NCBI RefSeq assembly: GCF_040183065.1
Contig: NC_091119.1
Coordinates: 194,884,543-194,948,542 of the forward strand
Origin: Periplaneta americana
Taxonomy: Eukaryota > Arthropoda > Insecta > Blattodea > Blattidae
Direction: 5' to 3'
DNA length: 64,000 nt
This document shows, one piece after another, positions 48,100 through 60,400 of this stretch (positions are counted from its first letter, which is position 1; every line of letters begins with the position of its first letter). The translations under genes and the position numbers were made by a program. The notes under the pieces were generated by a model. That model searched no databases. It saw only the letters and a program-made list of their open reading frames with translations, and had not been told where the DNA came from.

Positions 48100-48855
48100 C
48101 TATTCTACAGCATTCCCTTCAAAATAGTTGCCTTCCGCAACAACACACTTTTGCCAACGCGTGTAGAGTTCCTGGAAGCAGGCCTGGAAGCCATTTTGTG
48201 AAACCCGTCTTAGTGCTCTCGTCGGGTTTGCGATAACCTCTTCAGCATTGAATCTCCGTCCTTTCAGATGACTTTTCAGACGGGGAAACAGAAAGTAATC
48301 AGGTGGTGAGAGATTAGGAGAGTATGGTGGGTGATCCAAAGCAATTATGTTGTGCCTGGCAAGAAAATTCTTTACAATAATTGCGCGATGAGCAGGTGCA
48401 TTGTCATGCATAAGGAACCAGTTGTTTTCTACCCACTTTTCTGGACGTTTCCTTCTCACTGCGTCCCAGAGGCGACGGAGGGTTTCTACGTACAATTCTT
48501 TCGTTCCAGTACGACCTTCTGGAATGAACTCATGGTGCATGAGACCCTGAGAGTCGAAGAAAACTTCCAACATAACTTTGCTTTAAGTGTGCTTAAATGC
48601 GACAGGCTCATGTCAGTAGATTTACTGGCATGTGAAAGAACTCCTGCGGGACAAAATTCCGGCACATCCGGCGATGCTGATATAACCTCTGCAGTTGCGA
48701 GCGTCGTTAAATAAAACATAACATTTAAAATAACTTTGCCTTTGGAAGTGTCCCTAGGAAATTTTTGCTTCCGAGGAGATGTTTTCGATTTCCACTCAGA
48801 TGACTGTCGTTTAGGGACTGGGTCGTACAAGTAGCACCAGTTTCATTTTGTTTAA
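48100..48855 (-). pseudogene. Mariner transposase C-terminal part, inactivated
   Basis: The intact stretch of 157 codons (48573-48100) contains MHDNAPAH, carrying the second catalytic Asp. The third motif reads YSPNLSPPDY, with Asn where mariners have Asp. Upstream, YDPVPKRQSSEWKS is recognisable before the SINE insertion at 48582-48729. The N-terminal DNA-binding domain is missing. The copy is catalytically dead by the D-to-N change alone. Confidence 0.88.
48582..48729 (+). mobile_element. 5'-truncated SINE (family G) inside mariner
   Basis: Its 3' part matches the complete copy at 56248-56477, ending AAATAAAACATAACATT. It is flanked by the direct repeat ATAACTTTGC (48572-48581 and 48730-48739), a target-site duplication. 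The tRNA head is absent. Confidence 0.85.
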
Positions 48856-49137
48856 GAAATCACCATCTTCATCAGCCATACTGATCATGTCCCCAGCAAA
48901 ACACAGAACTTGATGTTTGTACTTTGCTCTGTGGACATAATTACAAAATGCGACGAACAAACAAAACACTATGATAAACAATTGCCTACAACTCAAAACC
49001 AATAATTGCCATTATCAGCAAACTTTAAGGAAATGACATCATGAATGTTACCAACAAAACAAATGTATAATATCCCTTGTTATATATTAATACGAAAAAT
49101 GGTAGTAAAATTCCGGGAACTTTTTGAACCTAGTAGT

Positions 49138-49345
49138 ATATTATTATAATGTACCGAAGTACATATGATATTTCCATGCAAATGTTCTGCATCATCATAC
49201 GATGAAAGAGTAATGGAACGGAGAAAAATTCTCTCCGGCGCCGGGATTTGAACCCGGGTTTTCAGCTCTACGTGCTGACGCTTTATCCACTAAGCCACAC
49301 CGGATTCCACCCCGGCGTCGGAAGAATCGTCTCAGTTTTAAGTTC
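49138..49345 (-). mobile_element. SINE family F, best-preserved copy
   Basis: On the minus strand it runs from AGTTGGAACTTAAAACTGAG through the head GTGTGGCTTAGTGGATAAAG ... GGGTTCAAATCCCGG to a tail with the hairpin ATGTACTTCGGTACAT. It lies directly against mariner 48042-49133. Confidence 0.85.
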
Positions 49346-49349
49346 CAAC

Positions 49350-49622
49350 TCTTGGGTTAGTGGACAACCCCCCCTAGTCCCTAAGCCAGCCCCCTCCGTG
49401 CATCTCCAGCTGGAAATCAGAGAATGCTATGGAATGATGACGAAATGGACAAATGGTGATGGAATGATGTAAATGCCTAATGTGAGGAGAACCTCGAGAA
49501 AAACCCCAATTGCGACCTTGTCCGCCACAAGTGTCACTATAAAATTTTCATTCTGACTGGGACTCGAACCCAAGCCACTTGCGTGACAGGCCAGAGGTCT
49601 GATCACTCAGCCACCGCAGGGG
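49350..49622 (-). mobile_element. SINE family C
   Basis: The tRNA-like head (minus, 49553-49622) has box B GGTTCGAGTCCC. The body ATGGAATGATGTAAATGCCT matches 16430-16832. It adjoins SINE F. Confidence 0.8.
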
Positions 49623-50843
49623 TAAGTTTTATGTTAGCGACACTGCTATTCCATTCATTTTGCTGACATTTCCGCGTTGATACATTCATTTGTGTAGTCT
49701 AAATAGCACATGTGGAGATTTATTGATCATCGTAAAATCTTAGTGAGTTCCTCTGTACTTGGCAGCAAACATCATTGGACAAATTTGTTGGACATTGAGT
49801 TATAAAACTTTCTTATTGGTAGTGCTCATCCCAGACATCCTGTAGAATTCCTATGCAGACTGGTTCCACTCCACCCTCTACTTAACAAAATTTATTAGTG
49901 GGTGGCGAGTGGTCATACGTTGGTGGATTAACAGGTATGGCCATAATGAAAAGTTTTAATGAAAACACATGCAACCGAAACACGGATTCAGATGTTATAC
50001 AGGTCATTCAAGTTCTTCCCCAGTTTATGGAAGTGATTCTTGAGGTTAATTGGAACAAGAATTGTATGGAATCACATTCATAATTACGGAGTTACAGTAT
50101 TTTGGAATCACATTCATAATTACGGAGTTACGGTATTTTGAAATTTCTGCAAGAAACTTAGTCGAAAAAATGCGTTATTTCCCATAGATCCTTTTTACCA
50201 GTGAAACGATTTTTTTTTGTGCTGTAAATATATGATAGAGGCCTACCAGCTTTAATTTTTTTAGTCTAACATTAATTTTGAATAGCTTTCATTTTTTTTT
50301 TAATAAAATATATAGTTGTACACTACAGGCATAGTATAGTATTTGAGTATAGTCTTTTCAAAAACAAAACATGCAGTATAAATCTCATTTGGGGACATTT
50401 GCAAACTTTTTATGTATACAATATCTTCAACAAATATAATAAGTTATTGGGTTCTTTACCGACACATCTCGTACACACATACAAACATATACCGATTGTC
50501 TGCGACAACTCAAAAAAACAAGTTTTGAGATATCTTCAGTTGAAAGTTTCAAATAAATCACCTAGAAAGGAACAGAGTTCTGGTTCATAACCACGACAAT
50601 TAGAAATGAGTCAGTATTCAGGACGAGCATATCACAATCTTCCAGTTCATTATTAATACATTTCGAAATGTACTAATAATGAATTAGTAAAGTCCATAGT
50701 TATAATTACTTCTAAAGCAGTTCATTTCGTTTTTTTTTTTTTTCTTTTTGATTGTAAATATGACTTATCTCAATATTGAATCGGAAAGAGCTCCGAAAGG
50801 TGCTTTCAGTAGTATAAATAACTAAAAAATGGCAATTTCTGAG
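49623..50843. other. No gene seen
   Basis: AT-rich sequence with an imperfect tandem duplication of about 45 bp, TGGAATCACATTCATAATTA (50068 and 50102). No gene is recognised. Confidence 0.5.
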
Positions 50844-51018
50844 TTGAATAATTTCAAGGAAAAATTGTTCCGGGGCCGGGTATCAATCCCGGAACCCTTC
50901 GCTTAGCACGCGACCTTAGCTACCCCAGTAGCTCAGTCGGTAGAGCGTTCGCGCGCTAAGCGAAGGGTCCCAGGATCGATACCCGGCCCGGAACAGTTTT
51001 TTCCTTGAAATTATTCAA
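50844..51018. mobile_element. tRNA-like fold-back element
   Basis: Arms 50844-50914 and 50949-51018 are inverted copies (about 90% matched) containing AATAATTTCAAGGAAAAA, GGCCGGGTAT and CCCTTCGCTTAG. The loop holds CCCCAGTAGCTCAGTCGGTA, a tRNA box A; box B GGATCGATACCC is in the right arm. The plus strand thus resembles a tRNA head followed by a short body whose inverse precedes it. Confidence 0.8.
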
Positions 51019-51204
51019 ACCTGCTTTACAGGGAGCTACTACCTGAAAGCCAGATTTGTATAATTTTTGAGTTGTCGCACTTTTGAACTGGACGATCCAT
51101 ACAGTACATGCACACAATTACACCTGGCAGGAATTTCCGCGTTCATTTGTTAAAACGTCCCTGTTTCTGATATGTATTGCAGAGTATCATCAGTCTAATG
51201 TAGA

Positions 51205-51432
51205 TCACAGCTTGCTGAGTGCACGGCTTACTTTCGATGCCGACGGTCTATTTAAAATGTTGCAGATGTATTCACCGGCTTCTATAATTTGTTCTAAGTC
51301 AATACCTGTCTCAATGCCCATGCCATTCAACATGTACACTACGTCTTCAGTCGCTACGTTACCGGATGCTCCCTTCGCGTAAGGACAGCCGCCCAGGCCA
51401 GCGACAGAGGAATCCACAACAGAAATGCCAAA
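51205..51432 (-). CDS. HMGCL: HMGCL terminal coding exon 5
   Basis: This exon holds 75 codons plus the stop (residues 255-329). It begins after the acceptor TTCTCCAG and includes [20 protein letters not shown] with the active-site Cys270. It ends LSKL, a type 1 peroxisomal targeting signal equivalent to the CKL of human HMGCL. I see no strong AATAAA on the minus strand in the next 200 bp; a fold-back tRNA-like element begins about 190 bp downstream. Confidence 0.96.
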   Translation of the reverse strand, partial: FGISVVDSSVAGLGGCPYAKGASGNVATEDVVYMLNGMGIETGIDLEQIIEAGEYICNILNRPSASKVSRALSKL

Positions 51433-54400
51433 CTGGAGAAAAAAAAGAAGCAGCCATGACAGAGCATTCACATTTATTAACATTATAACTTGATGGTGAA
51501 GAATGGAAACCTCCTATGTCAAAAATCGTTAGTTTTCAGGAGAGCAAAAAAACATTTTCTAAACATGCACATATATCAATAAAATTAATTATAATTAAAT
51601 TCTTTTAAAAAATTAATAATTTTGGAAGTGTGATATGACACAGGAAATCACTGCATCCGATCCGTGAATATTTTATGAATTGTTTGGTATCACAACCCAC
51701 AAATAGGAAAATTTGACATAGGAGGTTTCCATTCTTCACCATCACAATATTATGTTGCTAGCAACACATTAGTACAGGTAGGTATTCACACATACTGTGT
51801 GTTTTCTGGGATAGGAGATAGGGATTTAACACTACCATAAAAAGACATTACTTACTTACAAATAGCTTTTAGAGAACTCGGAAATTCACTGCTGTCCTCA
51901 TATAAGCCCACAATCAATCCCTATCCTAAGAAGATTAATCCAGTCTCTACAATCATATCTAGGGACCGGATTTTTATGTAATATCAAGGTGTGAAGTATG
52001 TACATATTTATTTAAGAAAAATAAGCTGAATATGTACCAAAATATGTAAAATCATGAAAATATTTAATATCAATATCTGCGCTGGTGTGAATTGTTAAGC
52101 CTAGATATTTGTAGTGTGGCACAAATTTTTAATTTTCTGTCCTTCATGACGATTTCTACTGTTTCTGGTGCTCTTCCGCCGTTTCTGAGTATCATCATTT
52201 CTGTCTTGTCCACATTTATATCAAATTTGTTTTTATTGCACCATTTTATCACGATGTTTATTGTTTCTTGTAACTTTGTAAGGTCTTGAGACCCCTACTA
52301 CTATGTCGTCCGCTTATGTGTATGAGATTATTCTCTTCTTGATTTTTACAATACAAGGTAGTTGTATGAGAAAGGTTGCCTTTTGTTCACTCATATTTAC
52401 AGTGGGCGGTAAGGGGTGAGTGCCTCTTTTACTTCCTGGAACTAAGATGTTATGTTTCGTCCCGAAATATATCCTTCCTCGGGTAGGTAAAAAGGCTTTT
52501 TAAATCTGTGTATTTCAAATTGTAAACTTCCCCAGCAGAAGTTTTCTTTTTCCTTTAAAAGAAGTAAAAATGAATAAAAACCCCTAAATATGTAGATTTA
52601 TGTAATACCAAACCATAATATGTAATGTGGGGTAAATATGTAAAAATATGTAGTATCAAATTTTAATATATTAATGGTAATTACAAGATTCGCAAAGATT
52701 TGTTATTTATATACAGTTAGGTTGAAAGGAATATAATATGTAATTACAAAAAATCTGGTCCCTAATCATATCCCATCTCCCTTAAATCCATTTTAATATT
52801 ATCCTCCCATCTACGTCTCGGCCTCCCCAAAGATCTTTTTCCCTCAGGTCTTCCAACTAACATTCTATATGCATTTCTGGATTCACCCATACGTGCTACA
52901 TGCCTTGCCCATCTCAAACGTCTGAATTTAATGTTCCTAATTATGTGTGCAGTTCTGCGTTGTGTAACTTTCTTCATTCTCCTGTTAACTTCATCCCTCT
53001 TAGTCCCAAATATTTTTTCTAAGCACCCTATTCTCAAACACCCTTAACCTCTGTTCCTCTCTCAAAGTGAGAGTCCAAGTTTCACAACCATACAGAACAA
53101 CTGGTAATACTAGGTGAGCCAATGAAACGGACGATTTTCAGATTCGTATCTTTTCGGCTGTTGTCGGATATTTTAATTGTTACATGCAACAATCTATTCT
53201 TCATTCAACAGCATTTGAACAGGTGAATAACGTGCTTTTGCTATTAAGGCATATTACAAAAATAATAATGAGAGTTTCATTGCTGCACAACAGCAGTTAT
53301 TAGAAGGTGCTGATAAAGTGAACCGCATGACTTTTTGCCAACAATTCTTGGATCTAAATGTTAACGAAGACATGGTCCGCAATACACTGATGAGTGATGA
53401 AGCTCATTTTCATCTCTCTGGATATGTCAATAAACAAAACTTTCGATACTGGTCACCAACTAACCCTTATGAAATGCATGAGGAACCAGTACACAGGGTC
53501 AAAGTCACAGTTTGGTGTGCAATAGCGTCATTTGGAATCATCGGTCCTTATTTCTTTGAGGACGATAATGGAACATCTGTTACTGTAACATCACAGTGAT
53601 ATGTTCGAATGATTAAAGAATTTTTGTCTCCACAAATTGCTAATAATCCTCTCATCAATAGAGACACGTGGTTTGAACAGCATGGTGCAACCAGTCATAC
53701 AGCTAGACGCTCCATGGATGCAATCAGACATTTATTTCCAAACCACATTGTCTCAAGATATGGAGACATATTTTCTTGGCCTGCGAGATCTCCAGACCTG
53801 ACAGCATGCGATTTTTTTCTTATGGGGATACCTGAAAAATATGATCTTCAAAAATTCACCTCCACAGAACATTGAAGAACTCAAAGAAAAAATTCGCCAT
53901 GAAGTTGCTGAAATTCCTGTGGACATGTTTCGTCGTGTAATGGAAAACATACAACTTAGACTTGAAGAATGTGTGCAACGAAATGGGTTCCACCTGTGGG
54001 ATGTACAGAAGTGTTCAGAAAATAAGAATTTCATGAGGTACAAGTAAATGCTATTATGTATACTTTAAATGTAAAGTGAAAGTTTCGTTTCAAAGTAATC
54101 AGCACAATAGGAAACAGAAAACGGATGTAGGTAAATTCTCATTTTTAAATAGAACTATAAATGATTGGAATGACCTACCTGCAGCGGTCTTTGAGGGCTG
54201 TCCTTCCTTAAGGAGATTCAAGAATAATTAAAAAAGTTGTGTATAAAGTGAAAATTAAAATTAAGGTGACATTCAACATTTAATTTTTTAAGGTGACATG
54301 TATTTATCTAGCCTGACGAGTTTACTTCCTTGGTTTGAATTGTAAATTATTTAAAAATAGCGTGTAAGAGGGCCTTAGACTAGAAATGTTCAGTTTAAAT

Positions 54401-57400
54401 GTAGTTCTGTTTATAAGTATGCATAAGAATGCAATTATTTGACTTATTTGAACTGTTGTATCAGTGAAGCGAGGTGAGTCAGTGAAGTTATGGTTTTACA
54501 GTGCAGTGAACAGTTCCGATCAGTGATAATTTATAGTGTCAATGAAATGTGTTCTATAGTGTCAGTGAAATGTGTTACAGAGTGTCAGTGAAATGCGTGC
54601 TAAAATGTCAGTGAAATGCGTCATAGTGCCACTACAGGGAATGAGATGAGAGTAAAGTGAAAGACTATTGAAACTTATGTAGGACCTATACATAATTATG
54701 CAGGTTGTATTGTAAAATTAGGTGTTTTATTTTATGTTTTATTATTATTGTGTTAAATTGTATTGTGTATTCTTATTGTATTGTGTATAAAATTGTATAT
54801 GTGTTGTAAAATTGTATTGTAAATTTTATTGTGTATTGTTAATATTGTATATACCACTGCCACCGGGTGCTTGCCCACTTGCAGTGTAAATAAATACATA
54901 CATACAAAAATAATTATTAAAGTTTCAAAATCACTCATTTCATTGGCTCACCTTGTATAACTGTTTTACAAATTCTAACTTTCAGTTTTTCTGAGAGTAA
55001 CTTGGATGACAAAAGCTTCTCAACTAAAGAAGTTTACTGTCTAGTATTATCGCCGCGCTCTCATGGTTAACATGTCGGCATCATACAATAACGTGCGGTG
55101 TGCTTTTAAAACATAGTTCTCCCGACCGATTGTTGCTCTGTAGGTTTCACTCTAAGCGTCACGTTGTCACGTCTACTTCCTCGATAAGAATAAGCACTAG
55201 TTTGTTATATTGTTAAATGGCTATTACTACTCTTTCATATACGAGTACCTTGACATTCTTAACTCTTTAATAATAATTTTTAATCACATACGTTAATGTT
55301 CGCTCTCAGCAAAAGACATTGCAACCTCGGTTTTAGTCCACGTGAATTAGACAAAAAGGTGTCATTTAATAATGGAAGCAGCTTATTGGTTGCAATATTG
55401 AAATTGAGGCGAGTGATTGGAGCGGTGACATAAGAAATTGAAAACAATAATGCAATTAAATTTCAAAGACCTGCCGAATGTTATGCACAAGGCTGCTCAA
55501 AGACCTGCCGAATGTTAACCATGAGAGCGCGGCGATAATAACAATAAAATAAAAACTTTTACAAAAGTGTAGTTCTCACCTCTAGTGCAGTAAGAATATT
55601 GGCTAATGCTTGTCCATATGTGTCGTGACAGTGAACTGCCAATTTTTCAGCTGGTATGTACTTGGTTACTTCTTCGAGCATGGCTCTCATGGATCCTGGA
55701 GTACCAACACCTATGGTGTCGCCAAGAGAAATTTCATAGCAACCCATACTGTACAGTGAATTTGCAGCCTGCAAACAACGATGAATTGAAATAAGATTTC
55801 ATGAAGTATTATGAATGTGTTGTCTTGTTAAGAGAATACACAACAACAAACCTTTGCTACTGCTCTTGGGTCAACAGCTCCTTCATAAGGGCAGCCGCAG
55901 ACACACGAAACGTAGCCTCGAACACGCATTCCTTTGTCACGAGCTGCTGTTGCCACTTTCCGGAATATCTCATCACTCTGTGCCACTGTACAATTTATAT
56001 TCTTCTTGGTGAATGTTTCAGACACGGCTCCAAAGATGGCAATTTCTTTTGCACCAACCTCCAGCTGTAAAATTAATACAAACATTCAGTGTCACGAGGA
56101 TGACACATACTTTCTCTTTATACGTTTAATGTTTGTGTAACAATCCACTCTCTTTATCATGTTGTGAGGGATATTACTGTTTATAATTATTTTTTAGTTG
56201 GTTATTTAACGACGTTGTATCAACTACTAGGCTATTTAGCGTCGATGTTAATGTTATGTTTTATTTAACGACGCTCGCAACTGCAGAGGTTATATCAGCG
56301 TCGCCGGATGTGCCGGAATTTTGTCCCGCAGGAGTTCTTTTACATGCCAGTAAATCTACTGACATGAGCCTGTCGCATTTAAGCACACTTAAATGCCATC
56401 GACCTGGCCCGGGATCGAACCCGCATCCTTGGACAAAGAAGGCCAGCGCTATACCAACTTGCCAACCAGGTCGACTTTTTAGCGTCGATGAGATTGGTGA
56501 TAGCAAGATGGTATTTGGCGACATGATTCCGAGGATTCGCTATAGATTACCTGGCATTCACCTTACGATTGGGGAAAACCACGGAAAAGGAACCCAACCA
56601 GGTAATCAGCCAAGTGGGGATCGAACCCGCGCCTCAGTGCAACTTCAGACCAGTAGGCAAGCACCTTAACCGACTGAGCCACGCAGGTGGCTATAATTAT
56701 TTTCTGAACTATAATTTAAAAGACATAGATGAAGCAAATCACTTATTAAATATGCCCAAATAAGATTAACTTTCATTTTCTGGATTACATTTTAACACTA
56801 AGAAGACTGGATATGGTGACATACCTGGAAAGACTGGGAGGGGTGTAATTTTGACCCTTGTTTTGTATTGCCTTAATATGCACGGAAAAATGATTTGGTT
56901 GTATAATATGTAATTTAATGCGTTAGCAATATATTTTTAAGCATCATAATGATGGCTCTTTACATCAGAAGTACACTCAGTATAAAAATGCAATAGATAA
57001 CACAAAACAGTAAGATTCTAAATATTAATGTGTTATGGATTAAAGTTACTGTCTTTTTTGGTAAGTAATATTTTCGTTAATAATACTTTTTTCCAACAGT
57101 TGTAAGAACTATTCTCAATCACTGAAGTAAAATCACTAAAACTATAATAGTATTTAGCAATTTTATTTTGCTTTGGAACACACTTAAAGCATTCTTTTGG
57201 GTGGTATCAGTGGCGTGTTTACAAATGTGATTCTCAAACACAGGAATTTCTCATTTTATGTATTTTACGTATGAAAGCATAAGATTGAGTCCAAAACTAG
57301 TCACTAATTCAATAATATTACACTTCATTACCTCAAGTCTGATTAGAGTACTATTTAGGATCGTATTCATAAACAAGACTTTGGACCAAAGTTGACTGTG

Positions 57401-60400
57401 GAAAGTACAAAATTACGATTTTCCTATTCACAGTCGACACTTTGACGAAAATAAACTTCAATTATGACTTTACTTCGAAGTCGCCGAAAATCTAGACTTT
57501 TGACTTTGACTTTCGTTCTTGGACATAAAGGAAAATGGCTGATATTTGGGAAATTGTTGAATTCGCCGAGAATATTGAGGGCATCCAGGAACATATTGAA
57601 GCTGCTCATATTTCTTGGCACACTATTATGTATGCACAAAATTCTACTGAATTTTATAAGAATAATGGTTTAAAATCAAGATCATATTTGATAAACAGAC
57701 CGTATTAGATATCCTCGTAATGTTTCAACATGCATTGATGAATAATAATCAAAGAGGATTATCTGTTCCACCAATAACACAACTTCTTATTTAATTGCGA
57801 TTTTACGCTACAGGTAAGGAAGGATTAATGGCTTAATATTAATTTTTAGTATTTCATTCTATAGAGGACATGTATAGAGCAGGATATGCAGTTAATTTAC
57901 AATCACGGTAGCTTATGAATTACTAAGATTGTCATAATACTGTTTTCTGTATATTGATTTCAGGTAATTTTAAAGTACATAGTTTCTGCAGATTTGCAGA
58001 GATAATTCTACCAACTGTCAGCAGGATAATACCACAGTCTAGTACATACAGTCACGATGCTCAATACATAGGGAATATGCATCCAAACAGACATTAAACT
58101 TTAATTGCTAGCCACTAGGATCGCTACTATCGCCTCATCACAGACAATGCGAAATAGTACTGGCACAGTCTATTGTTCCTAGTGCTCACAGTGGCTAATC
58201 GCTTGGAGCGCTGTATAGTGAGAAATGCAAAAAAAATCACCTAAAGCTTCGTGACTGTATGATATATATTAGACTGTGATAATACTAAGTATCTTTCACA
58301 GTCTGTCACTGGTGACATCTTCTTATCTTCTATGTCTTCAGAATTATTTTATAATGAAATAATTATTATTAATATAAAAAGCTGCAAGAATAGCTAACAA
58401 TTGTGTAATGTGAACCGATGCTCAATTGTTTCGTTGATTCTGAATCAAAAGATGGATCTATTTTTGGCAATGCCTACTCTATTTCAACTATCTATTAATT
58501 TAATTCGTTTAGAAGGCCATGATTATGATTGCCAACGTTAAAACCAGAATGTCAAATCTCAACTTACCAAAGCCAAAGTCAAAATCTCAGAACTATTGTC
58601 TATGAATAGGACTTTCTACAAAGATAACTTTGCTACGAAACTCGACTTTGGGAAGTCTTTATCCACAGTCTTGTTCATGAACACGACCCTAAGAGAGGAT
58701 CATTACTTTATACTTACAGCTCCAGCAAGGCCTTTCATATTTGGAACAAGAACCGGGTAATTCACATCTGGATACTGCGTGATGCTTCGAAAAACCTCTG
58801 TGTGGTCTGACATCTGAGGGACCCATTTTGGCGAAACAAAACTTGTAACTTCAATGGATTTCAGCCCTGACTTGGAAAGTTTATTAATTAGTTCTACTTT
58901 GACTTCTGTAGGAACTATGACCGGTTCATTCTGCAAGCCATCGCGTGGGCCCACCTCTACTATGCGGACTTTCCTAGGAAAAGACGGTCTTGATATAGTC
59001 GTTGTCTGAAACAAAGAGAATAAATCAACTGTTCAACACATCTTTATTTATTTATTTTTTTTTGAGGAGGAGAAAAGCCCGAAGGCTTGCACCACTCGCC
59101 TCCTTATTGTGGGGTGATTGTTGAAGTCCTTAGGATCACATTCCTGCAATTACGTGATTCACTGCTTGGTGCCAACTTATCGATTCAGCTACGGCATCCA
59201 GTTCTGTCAGAGTTCACGTGAACAGAAACGCTCCTCCGTCTCCCTGTTGATATTCTGCAGCCTCCTCAGATCAGTAGCATCTGTTCGCAATTCACGTATT
59301 ATGTCCTTCTGCATCCTATATTGACCTAAAGATCACAGTACTGTCGATACCGTGATTCACCATGGTGCCATCTGTTCGAGGGAGCTACAAATTATGCAAC
59401 TCCTCCAGACAGATGACACCTGTAGGTGAATCACGGCATTACATCTGCTGCATCTCCTGGTCGACCCAAAACTATTGAAGATGATAGATGGAGCTGAAAT
59501 TAATGAAGGCGAAGGTCCAACGCCAAAAGTTACCCAGCAATTCTGCTTCAAATGGTTGAGGAAGAAAACTTCGGAAAAAAACTCCTATTGAGGACCGTTT
59601 TTGCAAAACTTGCTAACTGAAAAAAAATAAATTTTACAGGAGAGACAAAAAACTGAATGAAGACAAATAGGTTATAGGTGCAACCATCACACTTTGACAC
59701 ACCACAATGAAGAGAAATAATTCAATTTTACTAAGGTAACTTTAACATCGTGTAGAGGCTGCTTTATGTTAACAAATCCACCAAAATCTCAATTTTGCAA
59801 ATTTTGCAGTTAGCAAGTTTTGCAAAAACGGTCCTCAATTGTCCACTGCTATGGAGTAATGGTTAGCCTTCTTGACCGTGAAATTAGTGGGACCGGGTTC
59901 AAATTCTGGTCGGGACAAGTTACCTGGTTGGGGTTTTTTCTGAGGTTTTCCCTCAACCACTCGAAGCAGGATTGCTGGTTAACTTTTGGTGTTGGACCTC
60001 GGACTCATTTCGCCTTCATTAGTATCATTCCATTAACAATCTTAATAGTTTACAGGTCGACCAGGAGGACATGGCGGACGTGGTTCTGAGATCTGACTAC
60101 AGGCGACATCTGTCTATGGGAGCTGCACATATCCAGCGAAGCCACAGGGGCTTTAATAAGCGGACTGTGGGTGGCCAGCGAAGTGTAGCTCCCTTGGACA
60201 GATGGCGCCTTGGTGAGTTGTGGAATCGACAGCAGCATGTTCTTCTGGTTGAGGAAGCAGCAGATTCAAGCACATGAATTGCGAACAGATGCCATCAATC
60301 TGAGGAGAAGACAGAATAAAATCACAAACACGCGGAGAAACGGTCTCCAGTCAGAACTGGATGCTGTGGTTGAATCAATACGATGGCACCATGTAGTGAA

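Larger units (their letters stand above)
48042..49133 (-). mobile_element. Decayed mariner, with SINE insertion
   Basis: It is flanked by TA (48040-48041 and 49134-49135), with terminal repeats CTAGGTTCAAAAAGTTCCCG at both ends. It is about 1.1 kb including a 148 bp SINE, shorter than intact mariners, so the N-terminal coding part has been lost. Confidence 0.88.
53110..54955 (+). mobile_element. Mariner-like element with nested LINE end
   Basis: Flanking TA is at 53108-53109 and 54956-54957. The ends CTAGGTGAGCCAATGAAACG and ATTTCATTGGCTCACCTTG are inverted matches. Total length is 1846 bp, of which about 830 bp is a LINE 3' end inserted at 54087-54919. Confidence 0.88.
51835..55045 (-). pseudogene. 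LINE-E fragment in HMGCL intron 4, split by two DNA transposons
   Basis: Host pieces 55045-54958, 53107-52773 and 51959-51835 are collinear. They encode [17 protein letters not shown], then [37 protein letters not shown] and [20 protein letters not shown]. The 3' tail ends in a (TTAC)n-type repeat. It has the same orientation as HMGCL. Interruptions are a hAT-like element (51960-52764) and a mariner-like element (53110-54955). Confidence 0.9.
57355..58692 (+). mobile_element. Decayed PIF/Harbinger element in HMGCL intron 2
   Basis: The ends TTAGGATCGTATTCATAAAC and CATGAACACGACCCTAA are imperfect inverted repeats. TTA/TAA at the termini fits the family, though the duplication itself is not clean. 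It contains a transposase N-terminal piece and a MITE-1 copy. Confidence 0.75.

Noticed and set aside
50925..50997. Functional tRNA gene
   Set aside because: It has tRNA boxes but forms part of a fold-back element, and the arms pair with flanking DNA rather than in a clean cloverleaf.
55801..56140. Plus-strand ORFs of 65-89 codons
   Set aside because: They are antisense to HMGCL exon 3 and its flanks.
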